Positions 7,417 to 15,928 of a stretch of DNA of 33,360 bases are shown in pieces. Position numbers and translations under genes: made by a program. Under the pieces are notes generated by a model that worked only from the letters and a program-made list of their open reading frames with translations, was not told the origin of the DNA and did not search any database. Each line of letters starts with the position of its first letter. The stretch's first letter is position 1. Source of the stretch: Bacteroidota bacterium (GTDB lineage: Bacteria > Bacteroidota > Bacteroidia > Chitinophagales > Chitinophagaceae); NCBI GenBank assembly GCA_029558715.1, contig JAKQEA010000026.1:1-33360 (forward strand), given 5' to 3'.

Positions 7417-7966
7417 AAAAATCGTCGTTATCGGGCCCGAGGGCACCGGCAAAAGTACCTTGTGTGAACAGCTGGCGCAGCACTATGAAACCATGTGGTG
7501 CCCGGAGTTTGTCCGTGAATACCTGCTCACTAACGGCACTAGTTATGACTATGACGACCTCCTCACTATTGCAAAGGGGCAGCTGGCCATGGAAGATGAA
7601 TACACCGCCACCCTTGAAAGGAATTCATTACCCTTGCTGGAAAACGGCGGCCATCTTCCCTTATTCATCGATACAGATATGTATGTTATGAAAGTATGGT
7701 GTGAGTTTGCGTTTAATAACTGTCATCGTTTTATTCTTGAACAAATCGGCGAAAGAAAATATGATCTCTACCTTCTCTGTAATACCGATCTGCCATGGGT
7801 GCAGGATGAACTACGGGAATATCCGGATCTGCATACACGAAAAAAACTTTACCATATTTATAAAGACATCCTGGTAAACCAGCCGGTGCCATGGGTGGAT
7901 ATCCGAGGAGAAGATGAAGAACGATTAGCAAAAGCTATTGTTTCCGTTGATAAGTTACTACGCTGA
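7409..7966 (+). CDS. NadR-like nicotinamide riboside kinase (AAA-type ATPase)
   Basis: 185-residue P-loop protein resembling the C-terminal kinase domain of NadR. It starts MLKKIVVIGPEGTGKST with a Walker A motif, followed by WCPEFVREYL, FIDTDMYVMKVWCEF and YDLYLLCNTDLPW, blocks shared with NadR-type ribosylnicotinamide kinases. It would phosphorylate nicotinamide riboside to NMN as it enters through PnuC. The 8-bp overlap with pnuC and the shared pathway support this strongly. It lacks the helix-turn-helix and adenylyltransferase domains of full NadR, so NMN must be adenylated by another enzyme. Confidence 0.88.
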   Translation: MLKKIVVIGPEGTGKSTLCEQLAQHYETMWCPEFVREYLLTNGTSYDYDDLLTIAKGQLAMEDEYTATLERNSLPLLENGGHLPLFIDTDMYVMKVWCEFAFNNCHRFILEQIGERKYDLYLLCNTDLPWVQDELREYPDLHTRKKLYHIYKDILVNQPVPWVDIRGEDEERLAKAIVSVDKLLR

Positions 7967-7973
7967 TTGTATT

Positions 7974-7981
7974 TACTTTTG
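7974..7981 (+). promoter_or_regulatory. Candidate -7 promoter box for GT39-type gene
   Basis: TACTTTTG matches TAnnTTTG exactly and ends seven bases before the ATG at 7989, implying a very short or absent leader. A TTG at 7947-7949 could be part of a -33 element, though the spacing is slightly long. It also helps set the start at 7989. Confidence 0.5.
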
Positions 7982-7988
7982 CTTACGG

Positions 7989-9656
7989 ATGCAGCAACTC
8001 ATTCATACAAAACACAGGTTACTTTTCTACAGCTTGTGGTTGCTATTAGGTCTTGTTCAATCGGGCCTCACAGAACTCCTGGATGACGAAGCTTATTACT
8101 GGGTATATGGCCAATACCTTGACTGGGGTTACTTTGATCACCCACCGATGATCGGGTTGCTGGTGAAAGCAGGGTATTCCATTTTTCCAAATGAACTGGG
8201 TGTACGTTTTTTTCCATTACTGCTGAATATTTTTTCTCTCGTTATCATTGAAAAATTGATTGATAAAAAAAATCCTTTTTTGTTTTATGCTATTGTACTT
8301 TCCATTGCCGTATTACAGGTTTCGGGTTTCGCAGCTGTTCCTGACATTCCGTTAATATTCTTTACCGCATTATTTTTTTGGCTTTATAAAAGGTTCACCG
8401 GCAATTATTCATTGCTGAACACTTTTTTACTCGGCCTTTCTGTTGCTCTTTTACTTTATAGTAAATATCATGCGGTACTGATCGTACTTTTTACATTGCT
8501 TTCCAATATCAAACTTTTTACAAAGTACCAGACCTACCTGGCGGGTAGTATTGCGTTATTGCTGTTTGTCCCGCACCTTTGGTGGCAGTATCAGCATAAC
8601 TGGGTTAGCTTTCGTTATCATTTATTTGAAAGTAATGTAAATTCTTACAGGCTATCATTCACATTGGATTATATCATTGGCCAGCTTTTACTACCGGGGC
8701 CTGTTGCCGGGTTCATCCTGTTACCGGCTGCCGTTTTATACAAAACAAAAAATGATACAGAAAAGGCATTACGTTTCACCATGATCGGCATCTATGTATT
8801 TTTCTTTGTGAGTTCTTTTCGTGGAAAAGTAGAAGCTAACTGGACCTCCCCGGTCATGGTACCATTAATAGTGCTTGCCTCCCGGTTTCTTTACGAAAAA
8901 ATACAATGGCAAAAAACGCTTTATAAACTGCTGCCTGTAACACTTTCACTTGTAGTTTTTGCAAGAATTGTAATGATAGCAGATCTTCTTCCATTTAAAG
9001 TAATCAAAGATCGCTACCATGCATGGAAAGAATGGCCCCGGCAAATGAAAGAAAAAACGGAAGGCCTGCCAATTGTATTCAGCAACTCGTACCAGCGGGC
9101 CTCCAAGTATTGGTTCTATTCGGGACAACCGGCTTACTCACTTAATTCATACCGGGAGAAAAAAAATAATTACAATTTCTGGCCTATTGAGGATTCTTTG
9201 CTTGGAAAGAAAGTTTATTACCTGGATAAGTATGACTTATACCTCTTCAATGATTCATTAAAAACCGGCATCGGCTGGATAGGTTATAAATATGATTCAT
9301 CTTTCATTTCATTTGCTAAAGTGAAAATAGACGTCAGTCAAAAAAAAGTGAATATCCGGGAAGGAGATGAATTTACCCTGGATTGTTCATTTGCTATTCC
9401 CGGGTATTATAGCAATTTCATCAGGAAATCTGCGAACCTGCATGATACCATAAGAATCGGCGTTTACCAGTCCGGCAAATGGAAAAAAGATATTTATACA
9501 ATTTTATCGCTGAAAGAAATGGTTGAACGGAAAAAAGTAACTGTCATTATTAACCCGGGCCTGGTAAAAGGGAATTATTTTCTGCGTTTTGCAATTAACA
9601 GCGGCTATCGTAATGCTACACATAACAGTGATAAGATAAAACTTATCGTTAATTAG
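7989..9656 (+). CDS. Glycosyltransferase family 39-type membrane protein (ArnT/PMT-like)
   Basis: 555-residue polytopic inner-membrane glycosyltransferase using a polyprenyl-phosphate sugar donor. The first periplasmic loop holds the catalytic acidic motif in LLDDEAYYWVYGQYLDWG, followed by YFDHPPMIGLLVKAGY, typical of the PMT_2 branch. About ten membrane segments occupy residues 15-350, and a soluble C-terminal region of about 200 residues follows, with the strand-rich end expected of a periplasmic domain. The acceptor (lipid A, glycan or protein) cannot be told. The start ATG 7989 was chosen over an upstream TTG at 7938. The last 8 bp overlap the convergent mtgA gene, so no terminator separates them. 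Confidence 0.9.
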   Translation: MQQLIHTKHRLLFYSLWLLLGLVQSGLTELLDDEAYYWVYGQYLDWGYFDHPPMIGLLVKAGYSIFPNELGVRFFPLLLNIFSLVIIEKLIDKKNPFLFYAIVLSIAVLQVSGFAAVPDIPLIFFTALFFWLYKRFTGNYSLLNTFLLGLSVALLLYSKYHAVLIVLFTLLSNIKLFTKYQTYLAGSIALLLFVPHLWWQYQHNWVSFRYHLFESNVNSYRLSFTLDYIIGQLLLPGPVAGFILLPAAVLYKTKNDTEKALRFTMIGIYVFFFVSSFRGKVEANWTSPVMVPLIVLASRFLYEKIQWQKTLYKLLPVTLSLVVFARIVMIADLLPFKVIKDRYHAWKEWPRQMKEKTEGLPIVFSNSYQRASKYWFYSGQPAYSLNSYREKKNNYNFWPIEDSLLGKKVYYLDKYDLYLFNDSLKTGIGWIGYKYDSSFISFAKVKIDVSQKKVNIREGDEFTLDCSFAIPGYYSNFIRKSANLHDTIRIGVYQSGKWKKDIYTILSLKEMVERKKVTVIINPGLVKGNYFLRFAINSGYRNATHNSDKIKLIVN

Positions 9657-10407
9657 TTTTTTTCTTTTCAGCAGGAATACCTGTACCTATAACTTTTTGA
9701 ATATCCGGGTCAGTTTGCAGGTTATTCATTTGCCCCACTATCACTCTTGACCGGTAGCCAACATAAGCAGATGGAGGCTTTACTTTATACCTTTTGGGGC
9801 TTGGCAAACAGGCAGCTATCATCGCGGCCTCTTGTCTTGTTAAACTCTTTGCCGGTTTGTCAAAATATTCCCTGGCAGCTGCCTCAATACCAAAGACTCC
9901 ATCACCAGTTTCTATCACATTCAGGTATACTTCCAATATTCTTTTTTTACTCCAGAAGGTTTCTATCATAAAAGTAAAATACGTTTCCAATCCTTTTCGT
10001 ATCCAGCTTCTTCCCTGCCAGAGAAAAACATTTTTGGCTACCTGTTGGCTGATAGTACTGGCGCCGCGGATGCGGCCGGGTTTTTTCTCGTTGTACTTCA
10101 TGGCTTTTTTAATACTCTTCCAGTCGAACCCGCTATGATCAGGAAACAGCTGATCCTCCGAGGCGATCACCGCCAGTTTTGCATTAGAGGACATATTACT
10201 ACTGCTGATATAATCTCTTTTTAAGCCATGCCCGCTTACCCAGCTTACCAGTTGTGTCATTGTAATGGGAGGGTTTACCCAGCGCAGCAGTATGATATAC
10301 AGGAATTGTATTACAAAAAGCCAGAGAAAAATTCTTTTTCCCCACTTCCAGCACTTACTTAAAAAACCTTTTATTCCCTTTTTACTATTATTTGTTCCAG
10401 TCGCCAT
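9649..10407 (-). CDS. mtgA: Monofunctional biosynthetic peptidoglycan transglycosylase
   Basis: 252-residue GT51 enzyme that polymerises lipid II into glycan strands in the periplasm. One N-terminal membrane anchor lies near residues 25-45. The GT51 motifs are present in order: AVIASEDQLFPDHSGFDW (first catalytic Glu), RGASTISQQVAKNVFLW, LEVYLNVIETGDGVFGIEAA (second Glu) and EAAMIAACLPSPKRY. There is no penicillin-binding transpeptidase domain, which fits MtgA. The gene starts 20 bp inside the end of the LysE-family gene, so the two are translationally linked. Confidence 0.95.
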   Translation of the reverse strand: MATGTNNSKKGIKGFLSKCWKWGKRIFLWLFVIQFLYIILLRWVNPPITMTQLVSWVSGHGLKRDYISSSNMSSNAKLAVIASEDQLFPDHSGFDWKSIKKAMKYNEKKPGRIRGASTISQQVAKNVFLWQGRSWIRKGLETYFTFMIETFWSKKRILEVYLNVIETGDGVFGIEAAAREYFDKPAKSLTRQEAAMIAACLPSPKRYKVKPPSAYVGYRSRVIVGQMNNLQTDPDIQKVIGTGIPAEKKKTN

Positions 10408-11023
10408 AGAAAATTAGTCCCCCAATTAAAACAAGCCCAAAAATAATAAGTATGATACCACTGATACGATTGAGGATATGAATATTGTGTGGCGTAAGCT
10501 TGTTCCTGATCTTGCCTGCTAAAAAAACCTTGAGCAGGTCTGCCAGCAGCACTACAGCAAGGGCTGATGTATAAATAACAATCTTATGCTTATTGGAAAA
10601 ATTTATCAGGGAGGTTGATATTGTTATCCAGAAGATGATCACTCCCGGGTTCATCAGGTTCATAAAATAACCTGACAGGGATATCTTCAGCAGATCTCTT
10701 TTCCGCTGTTTAAATACCAGTTGCCCTGCTTCATTCACTTTTACTTTTTTGAAATAGAGGAAAAAAATACCCATCAATATCAGCAGGATACTCCCGGCAA
10801 TACCGATCTGCATCTCATATAACTGCAAACTGCGAAAAAGTTCAGTAAAAACATTTGCCACCAGCACTAATGTAATATCGCTGGCAGATACACCAAATGC
10901 AAAAGCCATCCCGCCATTATGCCCGTTATTCAGGCTTTGCTTGATAACTGAAAATAAGATCGGTCCTACTGCTATACTCAGTAAAAAACCAATAGTTATT
11001 CCTTTTAACAACGCTTCTGCCAT
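10388..11023 (-). CDS. LysE family amino-acid exporter
   Basis: 211-residue inner-membrane protein with about six hydrophobic segments. The opening GFLLSIAVGPILFSVIKQSLNNG and the AFGVSASDITLVL segment are typical of the LysE/RhtB translocator family, as is YFMNLMNPGVIIFWI. The family exports amino acids or related small molecules; the substrate is unknown. It overlaps mtgA by 20 bp. Directly upstream lies the terminator of the GH3-family gene, so its promoter must lie within the 48-bp spacer or in the end of that gene unless read-through supplies it. Confidence 0.9.
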   Translation of the reverse strand: MAEALLKGITIGFLLSIAVGPILFSVIKQSLNNGHNGGMAFAFGVSASDITLVLVANVFTELFRSLQLYEMQIGIAGSILLILMGIFFLYFKKVKVNEAGQLVFKQRKRDLLKISLSGYFMNLMNPGVIIFWITISTSLINFSNKHKIVIYTSALAVVLLADLLKVFLAGKIRNKLTPHNIHILNRISGIILIIFGLVLIGGLIFYGDWNK

Positions 11024-11034
11024 AGCAATAAATA

Positions 11035-11066
11035 AAAACCCCTTTGTGATTTTAAAAAGGGGTTTT
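11035..11066 (-). terminator. Rho-independent terminator of the GH3-family gene
   Basis: AAAACCCCTTT (11035-11045) and AAAGGGGTTTT (11056-11066) form a perfect 11-bp stem 5 bp after the GH3-family stop. On the minus strand it is followed by an AT-rich stretch. The A/T-rich stem edges may allow activity in either direction. Confidence 0.85.
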
Positions 11067-11071
11067 GTCTT

Positions 11072-12604
11072 TTATATTTTTCCTGATTGTAAGAACCGTT
11101 CCCATTCTTCCAGCATTTTTCCTTTCATCACCCGGGGAAATTTATGCTGGCTGCCAAGCTTTCCTTTCAGCTCCATAAATTTCATGAATTGTTCTTCTGG
11201 TAATACTTCCAGGAAGACCTCTTTGAGGGCACTGTCTCTCTCGGTAGCATAATCATCATTCAGTATGCGCAGGTTCTCATCTATTCTGTTTCGTAATTTT
11301 TCCGGATCTGCACTATCGTTGGTTCCTACATACCACCGGTGTGCAAAAAAGTTTTCGTAAGGAAATCCGACTACCGTGTATTCCGGAATGCTGATATTAA
11401 ATTCTTCGCTCACCAATTCTATTGCTTTATTCATATTGTCAACACTCAGGTGTTCACCGGTTAGGCTAAGGAAATGTTTTGTTCGGCCGGTAATACACAC
11501 TTCGCTTTTCTCCAGGTCAACAAACTTTATTGTATCCCCAATCAGGTATCGCCAGGATCCGGCATTGGTACTCATAAGGAGTGCATATTCTTTTCCTTCT
11601 TCCACTTCATGGATCATCCTGACATCGGGGTTAGCAACAATCTTTCCGTCATGATCAAAATTCTTATCATCAAAAGGTACAAATTCAAAAAAGATATTAT
11701 TATTCAGGATGAGCTGCATACCCCGGGCATGTTCTCTTGTTTTATAACCAATAAACCCTTCACTGGACAAATAATTTTCTATATAAACGATTGGTTTGCC
11801 CAATAATTTCTCAAATCCTTTTTTGTATGGTTCAAAAGCTACTCCTCCATGTACAAAGAAGCTGAAGTTGGGCCAGATATCATGGATGTTATTTACTTTA
11901 TAATGTTCTATTACCATTTCCATGCACATCTGGCACCAGGCCGGCACACCAACGATATAGCCGATATCCCATTCTTTTGCATGCTCAACTATTTCATGCA
12001 GCTTCTGGTTCCAGTCGCTCATGGCAGCGATACGGCCACCTGGTTTATAAAAAGTCTGAAACCAGAAAGGCCTTTTTTTGGCCAGTATACCACTAAGATC
12101 TCCCGCATACCAGCCGGCTTTCCCTTTTTTCAGGTCAGTAGCTCCCCCTAGCATTAAAAAGCCCTTGGTCATCGCTCTTTTGTTAGCATCCTCATAACGA
12201 ATGAGGCTGAGAAGCTGGCGTAAGTAATTAATAGTATTGCTGCGCAACAGGTCTTTTGTAACAGGGATGTATTTACTGGCCGCCTCAGAGGTACCGGAAC
12301 TTAATGCGTAATATTTAATTTTTCCGGGCCAGGTTACATCCGGCACCCCATCCAGTGTTTTCTTCCACCACTCTTCATAAATCTTATTGTAATCATGCAC
12401 CGGCACCAGTTCCTGAAATTTTTTACCGGGATGTTTACTTAATAAAGCTTCATCAAAATGGTAGTGTTGGCCAAATTCGGTGAACCGGGCTTTTTTCAGC
12501 AACTTTTTCAGCACCCGCAATTGCTGTCTTCGCGGATCATTCGGCGGAATCCGTAATGCCGCTGCAATTGCTTTAGGTAGTTTTATATCGATGATAGTAG
12601 CCAT
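11072..12604 (-). CDS. GH3 auxin-responsive-promoter family protein (acyl-adenylating enzyme fold)
   Basis: 510-residue protein of the GH3 family, the ANL-superfamily branch known in plants for joining amino acids to jasmonate or auxin. The ATP/AMP-binding motifs are visible: YALSSGTSEAASKYIPVTK (motif 1), VYIENYLSSEGFIGYKTRE, and YLIGDTIKFVDLEKSEVCITGRTKHF (motif 3). The bacterial homologues are common in Bacteroidota and have no established reaction; an acyl-acid amido synthetase activity is an inference from the fold. It lies 85 bp downstream of the large glycosyltransferase gene on the same strand, and ends with its own terminator. Confidence 0.9.
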   Translation of the reverse strand: MATIIDIKLPKAIAAALRIPPNDPRRQQLRVLKKLLKKARFTEFGQHYHFDEALLSKHPGKKFQELVPVHDYNKIYEEWWKKTLDGVPDVTWPGKIKYYALSSGTSEAASKYIPVTKDLLRSNTINYLRQLLSLIRYEDANKRAMTKGFLMLGGATDLKKGKAGWYAGDLSGILAKKRPFWFQTFYKPGGRIAAMSDWNQKLHEIVEHAKEWDIGYIVGVPAWCQMCMEMVIEHYKVNNIHDIWPNFSFFVHGGVAFEPYKKGFEKLLGKPIVYIENYLSSEGFIGYKTREHARGMQLILNNNIFFEFVPFDDKNFDHDGKIVANPDVRMIHEVEEGKEYALLMSTNAGSWRYLIGDTIKFVDLEKSEVCITGRTKHFLSLTGEHLSVDNMNKAIELVSEEFNISIPEYTVVGFPYENFFAHRWYVGTNDSADPEKLRNRIDENLRILNDDYATERDSALKEVFLEVLPEEQFMKFMELKGKLGSQHKFPRVMKGKMLEEWERFLQSGKI

Positions 12605-12689
12605 TCGTTGCTAAGAGGTTAGGATTAAAGTTACGTAATGTAAATATTGAAACAGCTGCGAATATAAGGCATGATAAAGTTCCGGTATT

Positions 12690-14636
12690 TCATCCGCCAA
12701 GTCTCCGGTAACTATACCATAATAATTTTAAATCAGCAGACGGCTCATAGTCCCTGGCATACCAGTAGTCGATCATGTGCTGGCTTTCTTGTGAAAGCTG
12801 TTGCCCGGCAGCGACAGGCACTCCATTACAGGCAATAACCGCCGGAAGAAGAGGGGGCAGGCTTTTATCTTTTGATGCATACCCGATCCATGTCTTTTGA
12901 GCAAGAAGAACCATAAAACAATTTGCCAAAAAATTAAATGGCTTTTTTATCAGCAATAACTGAACAGGAAAACTAATGACCCCCAATATAGAAACACTTA
13001 CATCAATCAGTCTTTTCAGCCTCCTGTTATAGGGATCAGCCAGTTTATAACCGTTTTCTTTGGAAACAGACTCACCGGAGCTGTCTTTTGAATCGCTGCC
13101 CACAATGCTGCCACTGTTAACGGTATGTATTTTTGCAACGGTACCGGCAGGCAACTGCTGAATATTTTCGATAATGTCAGCAAAAGATAATGTGCCCCTG
13201 CAAAAGATAATTTCTCTGAATGGTAATATATGTGACAGCTCCCGCAGTTTAGTACGGCTTCCTATTGCTGTTGGGTCGTTCTCCTGCGGCGCCACTCTTC
13301 CCAGAACCCGCTGATGAAGGCCCGCCTCCTTTAACAGTTGAACTACCTGTTCATATTCAACGGGAGTACCCGTTATTACTGTAGTGGCTTTTTCTTCTTT
13401 GTGTTTATCGCTGTTCACCACATTGCTTTGTATCAGCATCCACCGTAACAGGCTGATAAGAATAAATGCCAGCATGGCGCCAAACAATACTATCGCCCTG
13501 GAGAATCGGTAGTGCTCCGGCAACAATGAATAGGCTGCCAGTAAAACAATGGTAGCGATGGCAGATGATCGTATCAGCTCTCCCCATTTATACCATTTAT
13601 CATACAATCCTGCGTAGTAAGCGGTAATAAGATAAAAGACCGTATAGGCCGGAATGGCGATCCATAAGAGCCAGCTCTCATACTCAATATCAGTACGTAC
13701 ATATTGGCTCCACAAATTTTTGATGAGCCAGAAAGAGAGTAGTATCAATCCGGCGTCTATCAGTGGCAGCCCGATTCGCCTGATGAAATTTCCTACTGCT
13801 GTTAATGCTGCCCTGAACCAGATAGCAATATGAATTAACAGGTTAAAAATACCAGCCCTGCTTCCCCCGTAATGCTTACGTACAAACACACTCATGGCAT
13901 TATAAAACATCCGCACATAATTCATGCTGCCCTTCCTGGTACTTTCTCCTTTGAAATGAATAATACTGCAATCTGCAAAATAGTAATTCTTGTATCCGGC
14001 TTTTTGTATGCGGTAACTCAGGTCAATATCTTCGCCATACATAAAAAATGTCTCATCAAAGCTTCCTATTTTTTCCAGTATTTCTTTTTTTACCATCATA
14101 AAAGCACCTGCCAGTACATCCACTTCGTGATTTTTATTTTCAGCTAAGTGACCGAGGTGATACGTAGAAAATGTTTTTGAACGGGGAAATAATTTCGCCA
14201 GGCCAAACAGCTTATACAAGGATGTTAACGGAGATGGAAATGCCCTTTTTGATTCTTTCAGGAAACGGCCACTTCCATCCAGCATTTTTACACCCAGGGC
14301 GCCGGCCTGAGTATGTTGCTCAAAAAAAGAGATACATTTCTTAAAACAATCTTCCGGAACAATGGTGTCGGGGTTAAGAAACAAAATATAATTACCCGAA
14401 CTTGCCTTTAGTCCCTCATTACAGGCTTTGGCAAAACCAAGGTTCTCGGTGTTTGCAATAAATTTTACTGTTGGAAATTTCGGTAACAGGTAGTGTATGC
14501 TGTTATCCGATGAATTGTTATCAACCACGATCACTTCTGTCGCCATACCTTCGGCAGCCTTGAGTACTGAATGAAGGCACTGCTCCAGGAAGTGCTTTAC
14601 ATTAAAGTTGACTATGATTACCGAGAGCTGCAACAT
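12690..14636 (-). CDS. Glycosyltransferase family 2 protein fused to membrane and degenerate sugar-phosphotransferase-like C-terminal region
   Basis: 648-residue protein. Residues 1 to about 265 form a GT-A glycosyltransferase of the rhamnosyltransferase type: LSVIIVNFNVKHFLEQCL, EVIVVDNNSSDNS, ENLGFAKACNEGL, the NPD metal motif in FLNPDTIVPEDCF and FFMYGEDIDLSYRI. Residues about 285-395 hold roughly four membrane segments. Residues about 410-510 look like a Rossmann/CoA-binding-type domain, as in WbaP/WcaJ-type initiating transferases. The final 110 residues contain YNRRLKRLIDVSVSILGV, one hydrophobic segment, and end in YEPSADLKLLWYSYRRLGG, resembling the ends of bacterial sugar transferases, but the catalytic Asp-Glu core between is not recognisable. 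Role: probably cell-surface polysaccharide synthesis. The first domain is certain, the rest less so. Confidence 0.85.
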   Translation of the reverse strand: MLQLSVIIVNFNVKHFLEQCLHSVLKAAEGMATEVIVVDNNSSDNSIHYLLPKFPTVKFIANTENLGFAKACNEGLKASSGNYILFLNPDTIVPEDCFKKCISFFEQHTQAGALGVKMLDGSGRFLKESKRAFPSPLTSLYKLFGLAKLFPRSKTFSTYHLGHLAENKNHEVDVLAGAFMMVKKEILEKIGSFDETFFMYGEDIDLSYRIQKAGYKNYYFADCSIIHFKGESTRKGSMNYVRMFYNAMSVFVRKHYGGSRAGIFNLLIHIAIWFRAALTAVGNFIRRIGLPLIDAGLILLSFWLIKNLWSQYVRTDIEYESWLLWIAIPAYTVFYLITAYYAGLYDKWYKWGELIRSSAIATIVLLAAYSLLPEHYRFSRAIVLFGAMLAFILISLLRWMLIQSNVVNSDKHKEEKATTVITGTPVEYEQVVQLLKEAGLHQRVLGRVAPQENDPTAIGSRTKLRELSHILPFREIIFCRGTLSFADIIENIQQLPAGTVAKIHTVNSGSIVGSDSKDSSGESVSKENGYKLADPYNRRLKRLIDVSVSILGVISFPVQLLLIKKPFNFLANCFMVLLAQKTWIGYASKDKSLPPLLPAVIACNGVPVAAGQQLSQESQHMIDYWYARDYEPSADLKLLWYSYRRLGG

Positions 14637-14730
14637 ACCGGTGTATAAGCCACGAAGTACGAAGTTTTTATGATCAGTTCAAAATGATAACCGCTGGTGA
14701 AATCTTTAAAAAAGCTTTGTGATCAGTGGT

Positions 14731-14738
14731 TATCTTTG
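14731..14738 (+). promoter_or_regulatory. Candidate -7 promoter box for the inositol-monophosphatase-family gene
   Basis: TATCTTTG is an exact TAnnTTTG match, three bases before the ATG at 14742. Transcription would begin at about the A of the start codon, implying a leaderless mRNA. It lies in the 105-bp divergent spacer to the glycosyltransferase gene, which also contains a tandem ACGAAGT pair (14652-14665). Confidence 0.55.
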
Positions 14739-14741
14739 CCC

Positions 14742-15521
14742 ATGCTTAAACCCACTCTCATAGAAGCTGCAAAAGCTGGAGCTGCAGAGATAGTCCGTTT
14801 CTTTAACAGTGATTTCAAAATAAGTAATAAAGAAGGGGTAAACAACCTGGTAACAGAAGCCGACCATGCTTCTGAAAAAGCTATTCTGTCTGTCATTAAG
14901 TACCGTTTCCCCGAACACCAGGTACTGGCAGAAGAATCAGGGGAAATGATACAGGATTCCGCCTATAAATGGATCATAGATCCGATTGATGGCACGGTGA
15001 ACTTTGCTCACGGTATCCCGTTAAATTGTGTTTCTATAGGCATAGAACATAACGGTGAAATGGTGATGGGTGCCGTTTATAATCCGCATCTGAATGAGTT
15101 TTATTTTGCAGAAAGGGGAAAAGGCGCTACACTAAATGACAAACCGATTCGTGTAAGCGAAGAAACACAGGCCGTCAAAGCCTGTTTGGTTACCGGCTTT
15201 CCTTATACTTATATTAATATGCCTAATGGGCCGCTGGAAATTTTTGAACGCTTTATCCGGAAAGGAGTGCCGGTAAGGCGGTTAGGGTCGGCTGCAATTG
15301 ATCTTTGCTGGGTGGCCGCCGGACGATTTGATGGATTTTATGAACATAAATTAGAAGCCTGGGATAGTGCCGCCGGTTATTTAATAGTAGAAGAAGCCGG
15401 GGGAAAAGTAACGGACTTTACAGGTAGCAAATTTTCTGTGTATCAACACCGCCTTCTTGCAACTAATGGAAAGATTCACGATGAAATGCTGGCCGTAATC
15501 AATAACAAGAAAGAACTGTAG
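14742..15521 (+). CDS. Inositol monophosphatase family protein
   Basis: 259-residue phosphatase of the IMPase superfamily. Metal-binding motifs are in order: the Glu of LAEESGEM, WIIDPIDGTVNFAHG (DPIDGT) and AWDSAAGYLIVEEAGG (WDxAAG). It hydrolyses sugar or inositol phosphates with Mg ions; relatives also act on NADP or PAP, and the bacterial substrate cannot be read from sequence. The frame extends upstream to a GTG at 14697, but family homology begins at the ATG at 14742, which also has a promoter box directly before it. Its stop is 4 bp before the inverted repeat that frames the next gene. Confidence 0.93.
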   Translation: MLKPTLIEAAKAGAAEIVRFFNSDFKISNKEGVNNLVTEADHASEKAILSVIKYRFPEHQVLAEESGEMIQDSAYKWIIDPIDGTVNFAHGIPLNCVSIGIEHNGEMVMGAVYNPHLNEFYFAERGKGATLNDKPIRVSEETQAVKACLVTGFPYTYINMPNGPLEIFERFIRKGVPVRRLGSAAIDLCWVAAGRFDGFYEHKLEAWDSAAGYLIVEEAGGKVTDFTGSKFSVYQHRLLATNGKIHDEMLAVINNKKEL

Positions 15522-15525
15522 ATAT

Positions 15526-15550
15526 GTATGGTGTTAGATGTAAGATGTAC
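15526..15550 (+). repeat. Left inverted repeat of the four-helix-bundle cassette
   Basis: 25-bp element matching the reverse complement of 15929-15953 at 21 of 25 positions. It is built of GATGTA-like units (GTTAGATGTAAGATGTAC at 15533-15550). It begins 4 bp after the phosphatase stop codon and ends 25 bp before the start of the four-helix-bundle gene. Confidence 0.8.
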
Positions 15551-15575
15551 GTATTTACTAAAATCTGATCTATTT

Positions 15576-15920
15576 ATGGACGCTGAAGAAATGAAACGAC
15601 GGACAAAAGAGTTTTCTATTAATATAGCCAGGCTTACTCAAAAGCTGCCTGATAACCAAATAAACAAGCCCTACAAAGCCCAGATCATACGGTCTTCAAG
15701 CTCAGTTGGTGCCAATTACAGGGCCTCCCGCAGAGCCAAATCTAAGCCCGACTTCATAAATAAATTAAAGATTGTGGAAGAAGAACTGGACGAAAGCCTT
15801 TTTTTTCTTGAATTACTTTTAGAGTTTAACAGGCCGTTTGAAACAGAAATTAACCATCTCTATAATGAGGGGGAAACCTTACTTAAAATCATCGTAGCAT
15901 CAATAGTATCTTCGAGGTAA
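15576..15920 (+). CDS. Four-helix-bundle protein (23S rRNA intervening-sequence-type, TIGR02436/S23 family)
   Basis: 114-residue protein of the four-helix-bundle family first seen in intervening sequences of 23S rRNA genes and related in fold to the Avd protein of diversity-generating retroelements. Family blocks: AEEMKRRTKEFSINIARL, IRSSSSVGANYRASRRAKS, FINKLKIVEEELDESLFFLE and a C-terminal EGETLLKIIVASI. The conserved basic SRRAKS segment suggests nucleic-acid contact. The ATG at 15576 was chosen; the in-frame upstream ATG at 15528 lies inside the flanking repeat. The gene sits between inverted repeats, inserted between an unrelated phosphatase and thiL, with no reverse transcriptase nearby. 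The function is unknown. Confidence 0.88.
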   Translation: MDAEEMKRRTKEFSINIARLTQKLPDNQINKPYKAQIIRSSSSVGANYRASRRAKSKPDFINKLKIVEEELDESLFFLELLLEFNRPFETEINHLYNEGETLLKIIVASIVSSR

Positions 15921-15928
15921 AGACTATT

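Noticed and set aside
14652-14665. Tandem ACGAAGT pair in the divergent spacer as an operator or repeat element
   Set aside because: Only two short copies, no symmetry and no second site seen; too little to call.
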